64,000 nucleotides of DNA from Selenomonas sp. oral taxon 126 (GCF_001683335.1 NZ_CP016201.1:2525915-2589914); one strand, 5' to 3'. Positions 34,507 through 43,512 are shown, counted from the stretch's first letter. Made by a program: numbers and translations. Notes: generated from the sequence alone by a model not told the origin.

Positions 34507-36342
34507 TCATCGCCCTCCATCGGCTGCAACCCCCCTCGTCACATGGACGAGCCGCTCGGCAAGCTGCTTGGCACAGGACAGGTCTGCTGCCAACGCGCTA
34601 CGGCGCCACGCTGCATCCTGCTCTGCCTCCTGCTGCTCGCAGCGAATCCTCGTCAACGTGCGCTCGATTGCACGCAACGGCTCCTGGTAGCTGTCCTCGA
34701 GCTGCTGCAGGAGCTTCGCGTCTGCACTGTCCAGATCATCTGCCAGTCGCCGTCTGAAGCTCCCCTCATGCGCCAGCAGGTCGCGCCGCACGTGTGCCGA
34801 GATGTCCTGCAGCACATTCCGCCGTCCGATCTTGATGATATGCTGACGCACGGAATCAAGACCGAAGAACGAGGCCGCCACAGCCGCAACCACGCCGATT
34901 GGTCCCAGTACCGACGCCAGCACGGCAGCCACTACGCCGGCGACCCCAATGCCCCCGAGCGTCGCCTCGTCGTTCGTGATGATGACACGATCTGATAGAT
35001 TCAGCTCCGTCACATTCTCGATCCCGAGACCCTTCTGATAGTCCTGCACCATCGTGTTCAGCTGCAGAGATGCCATCTGCAGCTCGCTCATCAGGGCGGC
35101 GTATTCCCGCTGCACATAGGTATCTACCGTCTGCGAGAATGCGACCGTACGTTTCTTTAGGAATCTCTGCAGATCTCCGGACAGATCCTGCTTGATATCC
35201 CCCGCATACGCCTGAACGAACTCCGCTGCGTCCTGCACCAGCTCCCGATAGGCATACTCCATGTGATGCAGGATGCGGCTCTTGCAGGAGAGGACGCCTG
35301 CAGACATTCTCCCACGGACGAGGATCTGCTCCTGCTCGATGGCATAGCGCTGCGGCAGAGCCTCCTGCACGCGGCGTTCAAACTCTGCATAGGGGACAGA
35401 TACCGCATTCATCTCGAGCTGCTTCTGCGCGATATATTGGCGCACATAGTCAGAGACGCGCTGCACGGGGATGGAGAGCATCTCCTGCGCCAGCCGATCC
35501 GCTGTCAGGAATGCCTCGAAGTCCCGCAGGAAGGCAGCGAGTCCCGAACCCTCGCACGCCCCCGCCTCCGCAGCCTTTGCATTGACAGGGTAGAGCTTGA
35601 TTTCGTCCGGCGGTCTCTGCAGAACCTCTGCGAGCGTCTCGCGGAAATAGTCCTCGTTCTCCTCGAAATCATCATCCTCATCCATCTGATCCACCATGGT
35701 GATGAGGAAGAACATTTTTCCCATATAGGAGCGGAAACATTCCAGATACTCCCTTTGCGATTTTGACATGAACTGCAGCGCAGAGATCGCCATGATACCG
35801 GCACTGCCGCGCGGCAGATACTCCATCGTAGCGCGCTCGTGATCCTCGTGCATTGAGTTCAGCCCCGGCGTGTCGACCAGCCGCACACCGTTCCGACAGA
35901 ACGGCGACGGGAATCCGAGGATCACATGGTCGATCTCTCTGGCACGTGCATCTGCCGTTTCCGAAAGGGATGTGATGTAGTCGGCGAGCGCATCGACGGG
36001 AACCATCTGCTCCTGTGCGCTACGGAATATCAGACGGGCAGACTCCTGCGCGCTGTACCGGATGATGTTGATGACCGCCGTCGTCGGAGAGATGTGGGTC
36101 GGCAGCATAGCCTTTCCCAGAATGCCGTTGATGAGTGTCGTCTTTCCGGAGGAAAACTCGCCCACGATCAACACATCGAATGCATCTGACGAGAGCTTCT
36201 GCTCCATCTGCTGCAGCACGCAGACATACTCCTGATAGGTCTCTCCTTCTCTTGACAGCAGCTGCCTGATTTCCTGCATATACCCGACCGCGCTTTCACG
36301 CAGACTGCGAAACTCCTCCAAACGCAAAGATGTCTCCCCCAT
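34507..36342 (-). CDS. Dynamin-like GTPase with internal hydrophobic hairpin (first of three)
   Basis: 611 residues. G1 GEFSSGKTT (about residues 61-69), switch ISPTTAVINII, G3 DTPGLNSMHED, and TMVDQMDED at the G4 position. A strongly hydrophobic, glycine-rich segment (about 463-494, GVVAAVLASVLGPIGVVAAV) is the likely membrane-insertion element, flanked by helical stalk regions. Only a weak ribosome site precedes ATG 36342. The gene opens a three-dynamin operon whose promoter lies at 36368-36396, back to back with the PLD-like gene. Confidence 0.85.
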   Translation of the reverse strand: MGETSLRLEEFRSLRESAVGYMQEIRQLLSREGETYQEYVCVLQQMEQKLSSDAFDVLIVGEFSSGKTTLINGILGKAMLPTHISPTTAVINIIRYSAQESARLIFRSAQEQMVPVDALADYITSLSETADARAREIDHVILGFPSPFCRNGVRLVDTPGLNSMHEDHERATMEYLPRGSAGIMAISALQFMSKSQREYLECFRSYMGKMFFLITMVDQMDEDDDFEENEDYFRETLAEVLQRPPDEIKLYPVNAKAAEAGACEGSGLAAFLRDFEAFLTADRLAQEMLSIPVQRVSDYVRQYIAQKQLEMNAVSVPYAEFERRVQEALPQRYAIEQEQILVRGRMSAGVLSCKSRILHHMEYAYRELVQDAAEFVQAYAGDIKQDLSGDLQRFLKKRTVAFSQTVDTYVQREYAALMSELQMASLQLNTMVQDYQKGLGIENVTELNLSDRVIITNDEATLGGIGVAGVVAAVLASVLGPIGVVAAVAASFFGLDSVRQHIIKIGRRNVLQDISAHVRRDLLAHEGSFRRRLADDLDSADAKLLQQLEDSYQEPLRAIERTLTRIRCEQQEAEQDAAWRRSALAADLSCAKQLAERLVHVTRGVAADGGR

Positions 36343-36367
36343 TTCGACTCATTCTTTTTAATTTTTA

Positions 36368-36396
36368 ATTATAGCAACCCTTCCAACGAATGTAAA
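36368..36396 (-). promoter_or_regulatory. Promoter of the dynamin operon
   Basis: Minus strand TTTACA (36391-36396), 17 bases, TATAAT (36368-36373). It lies in the 136-base divergent region shared with the PLD-like gene. On the plus strand a weaker TATACT occurs near 36445. Confidence 0.7.
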
Positions 36397-36478
36397 GGGA
36401 TCTGCATCTGCACAGGCAGGATAATGCCGTATACATACAGAATATACTAGAGCAGATGAACGAAAGGAGCAGGTAAGC

Positions 36479-37894
36479 ATGGAGAGAGAATGGACATCCG
36501 ACCTGACAGAAAAGCTGCGCAGGGGTGTGACCGACATAGGCGCAACCCTCGTAGAAAAGGGCAAGAAGGTATACGAGACGGGCAAGGATGACAAGGAGAT
36601 ATACGAACGCATCAAGCACGCACGCGCGGATGCAAAGGAGCGTATGGAACACTCCGCAGCGGCCTACGAGGATACCTGCCTGATACTGACACACGAACTG
36701 CAGCATCTGGAAAAGGTCGCAGACGAACTCAGAGGGGACTTCCACAGTATCGGCATCGCACTCTCCGCGCGTGCACGGGACGATCTGAATATGCAGCACA
36801 TTGATGTGAAGGATGCCGTCATGGCAGAGTCCATCATGAGCGGCGTCGCGGTCGGCTCGCTCGCAGCAGGATCCGCTGTCCTGCTGACGGCTTCGTTCGG
36901 CACTGCGGGCACGGGCGCTGCCATCTCGGGGCTGACGGGAACATATGCGGTGAATGCGACGCTTGCCGCGCTCGGCGGCGGCACGCTCGCCTCGGGCGGA
37001 TTCGGCATTGCAGGCGGGCTCGTCGTCGCCTCAGCACTCTTCACCGTCCCTGCGATCGCCGTCGCCGGCATCCTCGCACACAACAAGATCCGAGAAATGG
37101 CACGCGAGACTGAGGAACTTCTCGCAGAGACCGACGCGGCAATCGCACTGAACGCACAGGTGGGCGAGCGCAATCTCGCGGCAGCGGAGAAGATCCGCAA
37201 TCTCTGCACCCTCGGCACGAACATCCGCTTCCTGCTTGGCGCGGTTCGCAGCGGATACCGCTTTGACTACAAGGTGATGGCAGCACTGCAGGACAAGCTC
37301 GGCAAGGCATTCTTCGCCATCGAGCTGTTCCAAGGAAGTGACATCCATCCCGAGCTGGAGGACTCCATCCAGGAGATCTCAAACGACGACCTCGTCCTGA
37401 GCGAGGCAGTCTTCAACCCAGCAGGCAGCGAGACACGGCAGCGCTATACCGAGCAGGAGATCAACGCCGTATTCCCCAGCATATACGAGGATGCAGAGGA
37501 ATTCATCTACCTGCTCTACCCGTGGTATAACAAATACTGGGTCCAGAAGGACAGGAAGCTCATCGAAAGGGCGGTCAGGAGGGGTGTCAAGGTCTATATC
37601 TGCTACGGCATGGGCGAGGACAAGCAGACAAATAAAAGATTCCAGTCCACCAAGGAAGCCGTCAACTGGCTCAAACGCGAAATCCCGGAACTGAAATCTT
37701 ACCCGGTAGACTCACATATGAAAATTGCCGTATGTGACAAATACGTCCTACACGGCAGCCAGAACATGATGACCTATCGCTACAACGAAAACAAGGGGGA
37801 CAAACGCTCGGAGATCACGACGAAGGACACGAGCAAGACGGAGATACAGGAATTCAAGAAGATCGTCGAACGCGAGATATTCAAGGATGTCTGA
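36479..37894 (+). CDS. Membrane protein with C-terminal phospholipase D-like (HKD) domain
   Basis: 471 residues, transcribed away from the dynamin operon. N-terminal charged helix (1-110), then a long glycine/alanine-rich hydrophobic block (about 117-200, including ALGGGTLASGGFGIAGGLVV) with two to four possible membrane passes. The C-terminal ~150 residues are a PLD-like domain. One HKD motif is complete, SHMKIAVCDKYVLHGSQN (H413, K415, D420), and no second motif is seen, so activity would need a dimer, as in Nuc-type nucleases. It could cut phospholipid or nucleic acid. GGAG precedes ATG 36479. I know of no named family with this layout. Confidence 0.75.
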   Translation: MEREWTSDLTEKLRRGVTDIGATLVEKGKKVYETGKDDKEIYERIKHARADAKERMEHSAAAYEDTCLILTHELQHLEKVADELRGDFHSIGIALSARARDDLNMQHIDVKDAVMAESIMSGVAVGSLAAGSAVLLTASFGTAGTGAAISGLTGTYAVNATLAALGGGTLASGGFGIAGGLVVASALFTVPAIAVAGILAHNKIREMARETEELLAETDAAIALNAQVGERNLAAAEKIRNLCTLGTNIRFLLGAVRSGYRFDYKVMAALQDKLGKAFFAIELFQGSDIHPELEDSIQEISNDDLVLSEAVFNPAGSETRQRYTEQEINAVFPSIYEDAEEFIYLLYPWYNKYWVQKDRKLIERAVRRGVKVYICYGMGEDKQTNKRFQSTKEAVNWLKREIPELKSYPVDSHMKIAVCDKYVLHGSQNMMTYRYNENKGDKRSEITTKDTSKTEIQEFKKIVEREIFKDV

Positions 37895-38116
37895 CAGCAA
37901 CCGAATATATGCAGTCTGTTCACCTCGTCCCCATGCACATACTCTGTCGTCCAACATATCGGTCTTTCCTATTGCCGCCTCCTACAAATCTATGAAAAGT
38001 GCCCCCTGTGCGGGGCGCATTGCTTTTATATGTGCCGCAACGCCCCACTTTTATGTAAGCGTATCATTTCCGTAAAAACACAACAACAAAGGACAGACCC
38101 CCTTACTATTATTTTA
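37895..38116. other. Intergenic stretch after the PLD-like gene
   Basis: First part of the 490-base gap 37895-38384. Apart from a small GCCCC/GGGGC hairpin at 38002-38017 followed by a weak T-rich stretch, nothing recognisable is seen before the repeat element. Confidence 0.5.
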
Positions 38117-38276
38117 GGAATCACTGATAAAATGAAGTCCGTCAGATTGGCGTAGATTTTTCGTCCGAACGAGGAGGCAAACCGGACGCAGAGTGGTACT
38201 CTGTGGAGGATTTGCCGACGAAGTGCGGGCAAAAAAGATGCGCTAAGATGGCGGTACTGAATTTATCAGTGCTTCC
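38117..38276. mobile_element. Miniature inverted-repeat element carrying a structured core (copy A)
   Basis: 160 bp bounded by inverted repeats GGAATCACTGATAAA (38117-38131) and its near-perfect partner (38262-38276, 14 of 15). It is flanked by TTTA on both sides (38113-38116 and 38277-38280), a likely target duplication. The inside (38143-38250) folds into a long stem with nested hairpins and is related to 47762-47870. It encodes no convincing protein. Confidence 0.75.
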
Positions 38277-38285
38277 TTTACACTA

Positions 38286-38323
38286 GGTTCTCGGTGTTTG
38301 AAAACACTGGGAACTTTTTTTCA
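38286..38323 (+). terminator. Hairpin with T-run, between the element and nifJ
   Basis: Stem GGTTCTCGGTGTT/AACACTGGGAAC around loop TGAA, followed on the plus strand by seven T. By polarity it would end plus-strand transcripts (the PLD-like gene or the element). No good T-run follows on the nifJ strand. Confidence 0.6.
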
Positions 38324-38384
38324 ACAAAATGAGGCTATTACACGAGTGTTTCATGCAACAGCCCCATCCCAATCTCACAGCAGC

Positions 38385-41300
38385 TTACGCCTTGCCTGCG
38401 AGTTTTTTGTAGTTGTTGTAGCGCGTTTCCGCGTCCTTCTGCGTCTTCTCAAAGAGTGCCTCTGCAGCCTCAGGGAAGTTGCGCTGCAGCGTCGTATAGC
38501 GGTTCTCACCCATCAGGAAGTCCTTGAACTTCGAGAAATCCGGCTCCTTGGAGTCGAGCGTGAACGGGTTCTTGCCCTTCTCCTCAAGCTGCGGATTATA
38601 GCGGTAATTCGTCCAGTAGCCGCACTCGACCGCGAGCTTGCCCTCAAGCTGCGCACAGCCCATGCCCTTGCGGATGCCGTGGTTGATACACGGCGAGTAC
38701 GCGATGATGAGGGATGGCCCCGGATATGCCTCCGCCTCGCTGATCGCCTTGAGTACCTGATTCTGGTCGGCTCCCATATCCACCTGTGCAACGTAGACGT
38801 AGCCGTAGGACATCGCCATTATGCCGAGATCCTTCTTCTTCGTCTTCTTGCCGGTTGCTGCGAACTCGGCAATCGCCGCCGCAGGAGTCGACTTCGATGC
38901 CTGTCCGCCCGTGTTCGAGTAGACCTCGGTATCAAAGACCATGACGTTGACATCCTCGCCCGACGCAAGCACGTGATCCACGCCGCCGAAGCCGATGTCG
39001 TATGCCCAGCCGTCGCCGCCGAACACCCACTGCGAACGCTTGACGAAGTAGTCGTTGTCCTTGTAGATGCGGCAGAGAAGCTCGTCCGTCCCCTTCTCCT
39101 TCTCAAGCAGCTCGCGCAGGAGGTCGGCGCGGTCACGCGTGCCCTCACCGCTGTCGCGCTTTTCGAGCCAGAGTTGCATTGCTGCCTGAAGCTCGGCAGA
39201 GCCCTTCTTCTCCTCGAGTGCCTGTGTCACCGCCGCCGCGATGGACTCACGCACTGCCTTCGTGCCGAGCAGCATTCCAAGGCCGTACTCCGCATTGTCC
39301 TCGAACAGCGAGTTTGCCCATGCAGGGCCATACCCCTTCGGGTTCTTCGTGTACGGGATTGCAGGTGCGCTCGCGCCCCAGATGGAGGAGCAGCCCGTTG
39401 CATTGGCGATCATCATGCGGTCGCCGAAAAGCTGCGTAACGAGCTTTGCGTACGGCGTTTCGCCGCAGCCTGCGCACGCACCCGAGAACTCGAAGAGCGG
39501 CTGCTCGAACTGCGAGCCGATGACCGTCGTCTTCTTCATCGGGACGTTCTTGACCGAGACCTTCTCCGTGTCCACGCCATAGTCAAAGTACTTCTGCGCA
39601 TCGCGGAGGTTGTCGTCGAGCAGCGTCATATCGAGCGCCTTGCCCGGGCAGACCTGTGCACAGTTACCGCAGCCGAGGCAGTCGAGCGTCGAGACGGCAA
39701 TGGTGAGGTTCATCCCCTTCGCCGGACGCGACTTTACGGACTGCATGCCCTCGGGCGCTGCAGCAAGCTCCTCGTCCGTCGTCAGCACAGGACGAATCGT
39801 TGCATGCGGGCAGACAAAGGCGCACTGATTACACTGGATACACTTCTCCGGACGCCATACGGGGACAGAGATCGCCGTGCCGCGCTTCTCAAATGCCGTA
39901 CCGCCGACAGGGAATGTGCCGTCCTCCATGCTGAGCAGCTCGGAGATCTTGAGCTTGTCACCCTCCTGCCGATTCATGACGTTCTGAATCTTCGTGATGA
40001 ATTCCGGCGTCTTTGCGTTGACCGGAACCTCTTCATCCACGGCATCCTTCCACTCGGCAGGAACATTCACACGGTGGAGCGACTCGATGCCGTGATCGAT
40101 CGCACCGTTGTTCATGTTGACAACCTTTTCGCCCTTGCTGCCGTAGGATGTGACAACCGCGTCCTTGAGATACTTGACCGCGTCGTCGATGGGAATGATG
40201 TTCGCAAGCTTGAAGAACGCCGACTGCATGACCATGTTGAAGCGTCCGCCGAGACCGAGCTCGCGGGCGATGTGAACGGCATCCACCGTGTAGAACTGAA
40301 TGTCATTGGAGGCGATGTAGCGGCGCATCGATGCGGGCAGGTGCGTGTTCAGTTCCTCATCCGACCAGAACGTATTGAGGAGGAACGTGCCGCCCTTCTT
40401 GAGACCTGCGAGGAGGTCGTACTGACGGACATAGGACTGCTGCGAGCAGGAGATGAAGTCCGCCTTGTTGATGAGGTACGGGCTGATGATGGGCGATTTG
40501 CCAAAGCGCAGGTGGCTCATCGTAATGCCGCCCGACTTCTTCGAGTCGTATGCAAAGTATGCCTGCGCATACATATCCGTCTTGTCGCCGATGATCTTGA
40601 TCGCGCTCTTGTTCGCGCCGACCGTGCCGTCCGAACCGAGACCCCAGAACTTGCACGCCGTCGTCCCCTCTTTCGTGAGGTTGACATCGCCGTGGATCGG
40701 TGTGAGACTGCGGTGCGTGACATCGTCAACGATGCCGAGCGTAAAGCCGTGCATCGGCTCGTCCTTTTTCAGCTCCTCGTAGACCGCAAAGACCTGATCC
40801 GGTGTCGTATCCTTGCCGCCGAGACCATAGCGCCCGCCGACAATGACGGGATTCATCCCCGAGCTGTAGTACGCCGCCTTGACATCGAGGTAAAGCGGCT
40901 CACCGAGCGATCCCGGCTCCTTCGTACGGTCGAGAACAGCGACCTTCTGCACCGTCTTCGGGAGATACTTGAAGAAATGCTCGACCGAGAACGGACGATA
41001 GAGGTGAACAGAGAGCAGCCCGACCTTCTCGCCCTGTGCGTTGAGGTATTCGGCAACCTCCTCCGCCGTCTGGCAAACCGAGCCCATTGCGATGATGACG
41101 CGATCTGCATCGGGTGCGCCGTAGTAGTCGAAGAGATGGTGCTCACGGCCCGTGATCTTCGCCATCTGCGCCATCGCCTCTTCAACGAGTTCCGGAATGG
41201 CATCGTAGTAACGATTGACCGCTTCGCGTCCCTGGAAGTAAATGTCGGGGTTCTGTGCCGTACCGCGTACCGCCGGATGATCCGGGTTGAGCGCACGGCG

Positions 41301-41912
41301 GCGGAACTCATTGACCGCATCCCAGTCAAGAATCTTCGCGAGATCGGCATAGTCCACGACCTCGATCTTCTGAATCTCATGCGAGGTGCGGAAGCCATCA
41401 AAGAAGTTGATGAACGGAACGCGCCCCTTGATCGCGACGAGATGCGCCACGGCAGCGAGATCCATAACCTCCTGCACGCTCGACTCTGCGAGCATGGCAA
41501 CGCCCGTCTGGCGTGCCGCCATAACATCCTGATGATCGCCGAAGATGTTCAGCGAGGACGCCGCAATGGCGCGTGCGCTGACATGGAACACGCCCGGCAG
41601 AAGCTCGCCCGCGATCTTATACATATTCGGAATCATGAGCAGAAGCCCCTGCGATGCCGTATAGGTCGTCGTCAGTGCACCTGCCTGGAGTGAGCCATGC
41701 ACTGCGCCCGCAGCACCTGCCTCCGACTGCATTTCGATGAGACGTACCTTCTGCCCGAAGATATTCTTCATTCCCTTTGCAGCAAGGCTGTCAACGTGCT
41801 CCGCCATCGGCGACGACGGCGTGATCGGATAGATCGCCGCCACATCCGTAAAGGCGTAGGAAATATAGCCGGCAGCTGTATTTCCGTCCATCGTCTTCAT
41901 TTTCTTGGCCAT
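38385..41912 (-). CDS. nifJ: Pyruvate:ferredoxin (flavodoxin) oxidoreductase
   Basis: A single-chain 1175-residue enzyme oxidising pyruvate to acetyl-CoA and CO2 with reduction of ferredoxin. Domains in order: pyrimidine-binding (ITPSSPMAEHVDSLAAKG near the N-terminus), transketolase C-like, gamma domain, a 2x[4Fe-4S] ferredoxin segment (CIQCNQCAFVCPHA and CLGCGNCAQVCPG, about residues 685-760), then the TPP domain with CAGCGETPYAKL and GDGWAYDIGFGGVDHV. Starts at ATG 41912 with GGGGAG upstream. Monocistronic, with its own promoter and a roughly 150-base leader. Confidence 0.96.
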   Translation of the reverse strand: MAKKMKTMDGNTAAGYISYAFTDVAAIYPITPSSPMAEHVDSLAAKGMKNIFGQKVRLIEMQSEAGAAGAVHGSLQAGALTTTYTASQGLLLMIPNMYKIAGELLPGVFHVSARAIAASSLNIFGDHQDVMAARQTGVAMLAESSVQEVMDLAAVAHLVAIKGRVPFINFFDGFRTSHEIQKIEVVDYADLAKILDWDAVNEFRRRALNPDHPAVRGTAQNPDIYFQGREAVNRYYDAIPELVEEAMAQMAKITGREHHLFDYYGAPDADRVIIAMGSVCQTAEEVAEYLNAQGEKVGLLSVHLYRPFSVEHFFKYLPKTVQKVAVLDRTKEPGSLGEPLYLDVKAAYYSSGMNPVIVGGRYGLGGKDTTPDQVFAVYEELKKDEPMHGFTLGIVDDVTHRSLTPIHGDVNLTKEGTTACKFWGLGSDGTVGANKSAIKIIGDKTDMYAQAYFAYDSKKSGGITMSHLRFGKSPIISPYLINKADFISCSQQSYVRQYDLLAGLKKGGTFLLNTFWSDEELNTHLPASMRRYIASNDIQFYTVDAVHIARELGLGGRFNMVMQSAFFKLANIIPIDDAVKYLKDAVVTSYGSKGEKVVNMNNGAIDHGIESLHRVNVPAEWKDAVDEEVPVNAKTPEFITKIQNVMNRQEGDKLKISELLSMEDGTFPVGGTAFEKRGTAISVPVWRPEKCIQCNQCAFVCPHATIRPVLTTDEELAAAPEGMQSVKSRPAKGMNLTIAVSTLDCLGCGNCAQVCPGKALDMTLLDDNLRDAQKYFDYGVDTEKVSVKNVPMKKTTVIGSQFEQPLFEFSGACAGCGETPYAKLVTQLFGDRMMIANATGCSSIWGASAPAIPYTKNPKGYGPAWANSLFEDNAEYGLGMLLGTKAVRESIAAAVTQALEEKKGSAELQAAMQLWLEKRDSGEGTRDRADLLRELLEKEKGTDELLCRIYKDNDYFVKRSQWVFGGDGWAYDIGFGGVDHVLASGEDVNVMVFDTEVYSNTGGQASKSTPAAAIAEFAATGKKTKKKDLGIMAMSYGYVYVAQVDMGADQNQVLKAISEAEAYPGPSLIIAYSPCINHGIRKGMGCAQLEGKLAVECGYWTNYRYNPQLEEKGKNPFTLDSKEPDFSKFKDFLMGENRYTTLQRNFPEAAEALFEKTQKDAETRYNNYKKLAGKA

Positions 41913-41997
41913 GTTACTGCTCCCCTCTTATGGGAAATGCCTGTGCACTTCCTATAGTCTAAAATATAATCACACTGAGCAAAGAATTTTTTCCCTC

Positions 41998-42024
41998 TTG
42001 ATTCTTTTTGATAAAAAGAATCAA
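41998..42024 (-). promoter_or_regulatory. Perfect hairpin in the nifJ leader
   Basis: A 12-bp perfect inverted repeat TTGATTCTTTTT/AAAAAGAATCAA with a three-base loop. It lies between the nifJ promoter and its start, about 85 bases before the ATG. Could influence transcript stability or be a binding site. Confidence 0.55.
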
Positions 42025-42067
42025 AAAGAATATCTATGGAGGAATAGGGATTCTATACTTTCCATTT

Positions 42068-42096
42068 ATTATACAACGGAAAATCGGGGTTGTAAA
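42068..42096 (-). promoter_or_regulatory. Promoter of nifJ
   Basis: Minus strand TTTACA (42091-42096), 17 bases, TATAAT (42068-42073). Confidence 0.7.
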
Positions 42097-42174
42097 CAAG
42101 ATAGACTTTCTCAGCTCTTGAAAACACCGACTTTTCTCATCGTTTTTTATTATGAAAATATCTAATCACTCTAT

Positions 42175-42203
42175 CAAAAAACGAGCCGCCTTAGCAGCTC
42201 GTT
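42175..42203 (-). terminator. Terminator of the corA operon
   Basis: Stem ACGAGC-CGC/GC-AGCTCGT (42181-42202) followed on the minus strand by a run of T. The stop codon of the 74-residue protein lies inside the hairpin. Confidence 0.8.
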
Positions 42204-42415
42204 CGTCCAAGGAGTGGATGTGTGGTCGGTCTCAGATCGCGCACGCGGATCAGATCGAGTGCCTCCGCGAGGTCGATGTCGCGGCGGTTCGTCCCCTCCT
42301 CGTACACATAGACGGGATGCTCAACGCCGATCTCACTCGCCGGCATGTATACATATTCATCGGTATTCCGATCACCGAAGATAATCCCGCGCAAGAGCTG
42401 CGCCTCGCGTATCAA
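42191..42415 (-). CDS. Small protein of unknown function, co-translated with CorA
   Basis: 74 residues: begins MIREAQLLRGIIFGDRNTDE, with no membrane segment and no family I recognise. The TTG start at 42415 overlaps the corA stop (TTGA) and has GGAGGG eight bases upstream, and the operon terminator begins exactly at its end, so it is likely to be real. A cytoplasmic partner or regulator of the magnesium channel is possible but unproven. Confidence 0.6.
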   Translation of the reverse strand: MIREAQLLRGIIFGDRNTDEYVYMPASEIGVEHPVYVYEEGTNRRDIDLAEALDLIRVRDLRPTTHPLLGRTSC

Positions 42416-43365
42416 AACATATCCCTCCGCCAGAGCATATAGACGACCGCAGACGAAACGCAGACCGCGATGATGACTACGCGGATAAAGCCGAGCGGAT
42501 CGCCCTCATACGGCACGGGCACGTTCATGCCGAAAAAACTCGAGATCACTGTCGGAATCGCGAGGATGATCGTAATTGCCGTCAGGAATTTCATCACGAG
42601 GTTCAGATTGTTTGAGACGATCGACGAGAACGTATCGGCGAGTCGTGCGAGAATTTTACTATACATCTCGACCATCTCGCGCGCCTGCTTGTTCTCGATG
42701 ATGACATCCTCGAGGAGATCCTCATCCTCCTCGTACATCTTGAAGATGTGATGCACCGAGGTATTTGTGCGCAGACGCATGAGACGGTCGAGAACGGCGC
42801 CGTTCGAGCGCAGCGCCGCATTGAAGTACGTCAGACCCTTTTGCAGCTGCAGGAGGCGCAGGATCTCGCTGTTCTTCATATCGTGGCGCAGGCGATCCTC
42901 GATCTCCTCGGAGAGTTTGCTGATCTGGCGCAGATAGCGCAGATAGAACACATCCGACTTGTAGAGGATTTGAAAGAGGAACCGCGTCCGCTTGTACGTG
43001 CGGAAAAGCTTTGCCGTGCGCTCGTTGAACTCCGCCATCACGGGCGTCTCCTCGAGGCAGACGGTGATAATGTGCTCGTCCGTGAGAATAATCGCGAGCG
43101 GCAGCGTGTCGTAGCTGTCCTCGCCGCGATAGACGGGCACATTCGTCAGGATCATGACCGAGTCATCCTCGACGTCCGTATGTGACCGCTCCTCATCGTC
43201 AAGCGCGGAGCGCAGGAAATCGGGGTCAACCTCTGTAAGAGTGCTGACAACCTTCAGCTCGTACGGCGTCGGGTTGACAATGTTGATCCATGCCCCCTTT
43301 GTCAGCGTCTTGAGCGAAAGCTCCTGCAAGGGGCCGGATTCCATGGATTTGTAGATTTGCAGCAA
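42412..43365 (-). CDS. corA: Magnesium/cobalt channel CorA
   Basis: 317 residues: a large cytoplasmic alpha/beta domain, a long stalk helix and two C-terminal membrane helices. The channel signature is the GMNVPV form of GMN (FFGMNVPVPYEGDP), followed by the last helix and a basic tail WRRDMF. The start is TTG 43365 (MLQIYKSMES) with AAGGAG nine bases upstream. Likely Mg2+ uptake; it could also carry cobalt for the B12 pathway encoded in this window, which is speculation. Confidence 0.92.
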   Translation of the reverse strand: MLQIYKSMESGPLQELSLKTLTKGAWINIVNPTPYELKVVSTLTEVDPDFLRSALDDEERSHTDVEDDSVMILTNVPVYRGEDSYDTLPLAIILTDEHIITVCLEETPVMAEFNERTAKLFRTYKRTRFLFQILYKSDVFYLRYLRQISKLSEEIEDRLRHDMKNSEILRLLQLQKGLTYFNAALRSNGAVLDRLMRLRTNTSVHHIFKMYEEDEDLLEDVIIENKQAREMVEMYSKILARLADTFSSIVSNNLNLVMKFLTAITIILAIPTVISSFFGMNVPVPYEGDPLGFIRVVIIAVCVSSAVVYMLWRRDMF

Positions 43366-43398
43366 GGGATGGCGCTCCTTTCTGACCGCCCTCCCCTG

Positions 43399-43473
43399 TC
43401 AGTGCAAAATGCAGAGGCGAAGAGAGGACGGGATGCATATGTGTGGCTCCGGCTGCAAAGGTGTATCGTCCAT
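43399..43473 (-). CDS. Possible 24-residue leader peptide of corA
   Basis: Between the corA promoter and corA lies ATG GAC GAT..., giving MDDTPLQPEPHICIPSSLRL plus four residues (CILH). AAAGGAAG lies just before the ATG. It contains four prolines and ends 33 bases before corA. Mg2+ transporter genes in enterics (mgtA, corA) have short, partly proline-rich leader ORFs, so this may be a similar control element. A chance ORF is possible. Confidence 0.4.
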   Translation of the reverse strand: MDDTPLQPEPHICIPSSLRLCILH

Positions 43474-43512
43474 CTCTTCACTTCCTTTCATCTGTGTAAA
43501 ATGACCGAATGC

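Noticed and set aside
38026..38232. A 68-residue minus-strand reading frame across copy A of the repeat
   Set aside because: It follows the repeat's stems rather than any protein signal and has no ribosome site; such frames recur wherever the repeat occurs.
38298..41693. An 1131-codon open frame on the plus strand opposite nifJ
   Set aside because: It is the antisense of an unmistakable nifJ gene; its low-complexity, Arg/Leu-rich translation and lack of motifs fit high-GC codon bias, not a gene. The same applies to long plus-strand frames opposite cbiA (11498-12928), aroF/nth (21011-23032), the PFL gene (23103-24971) and the helicase (48498-50297).
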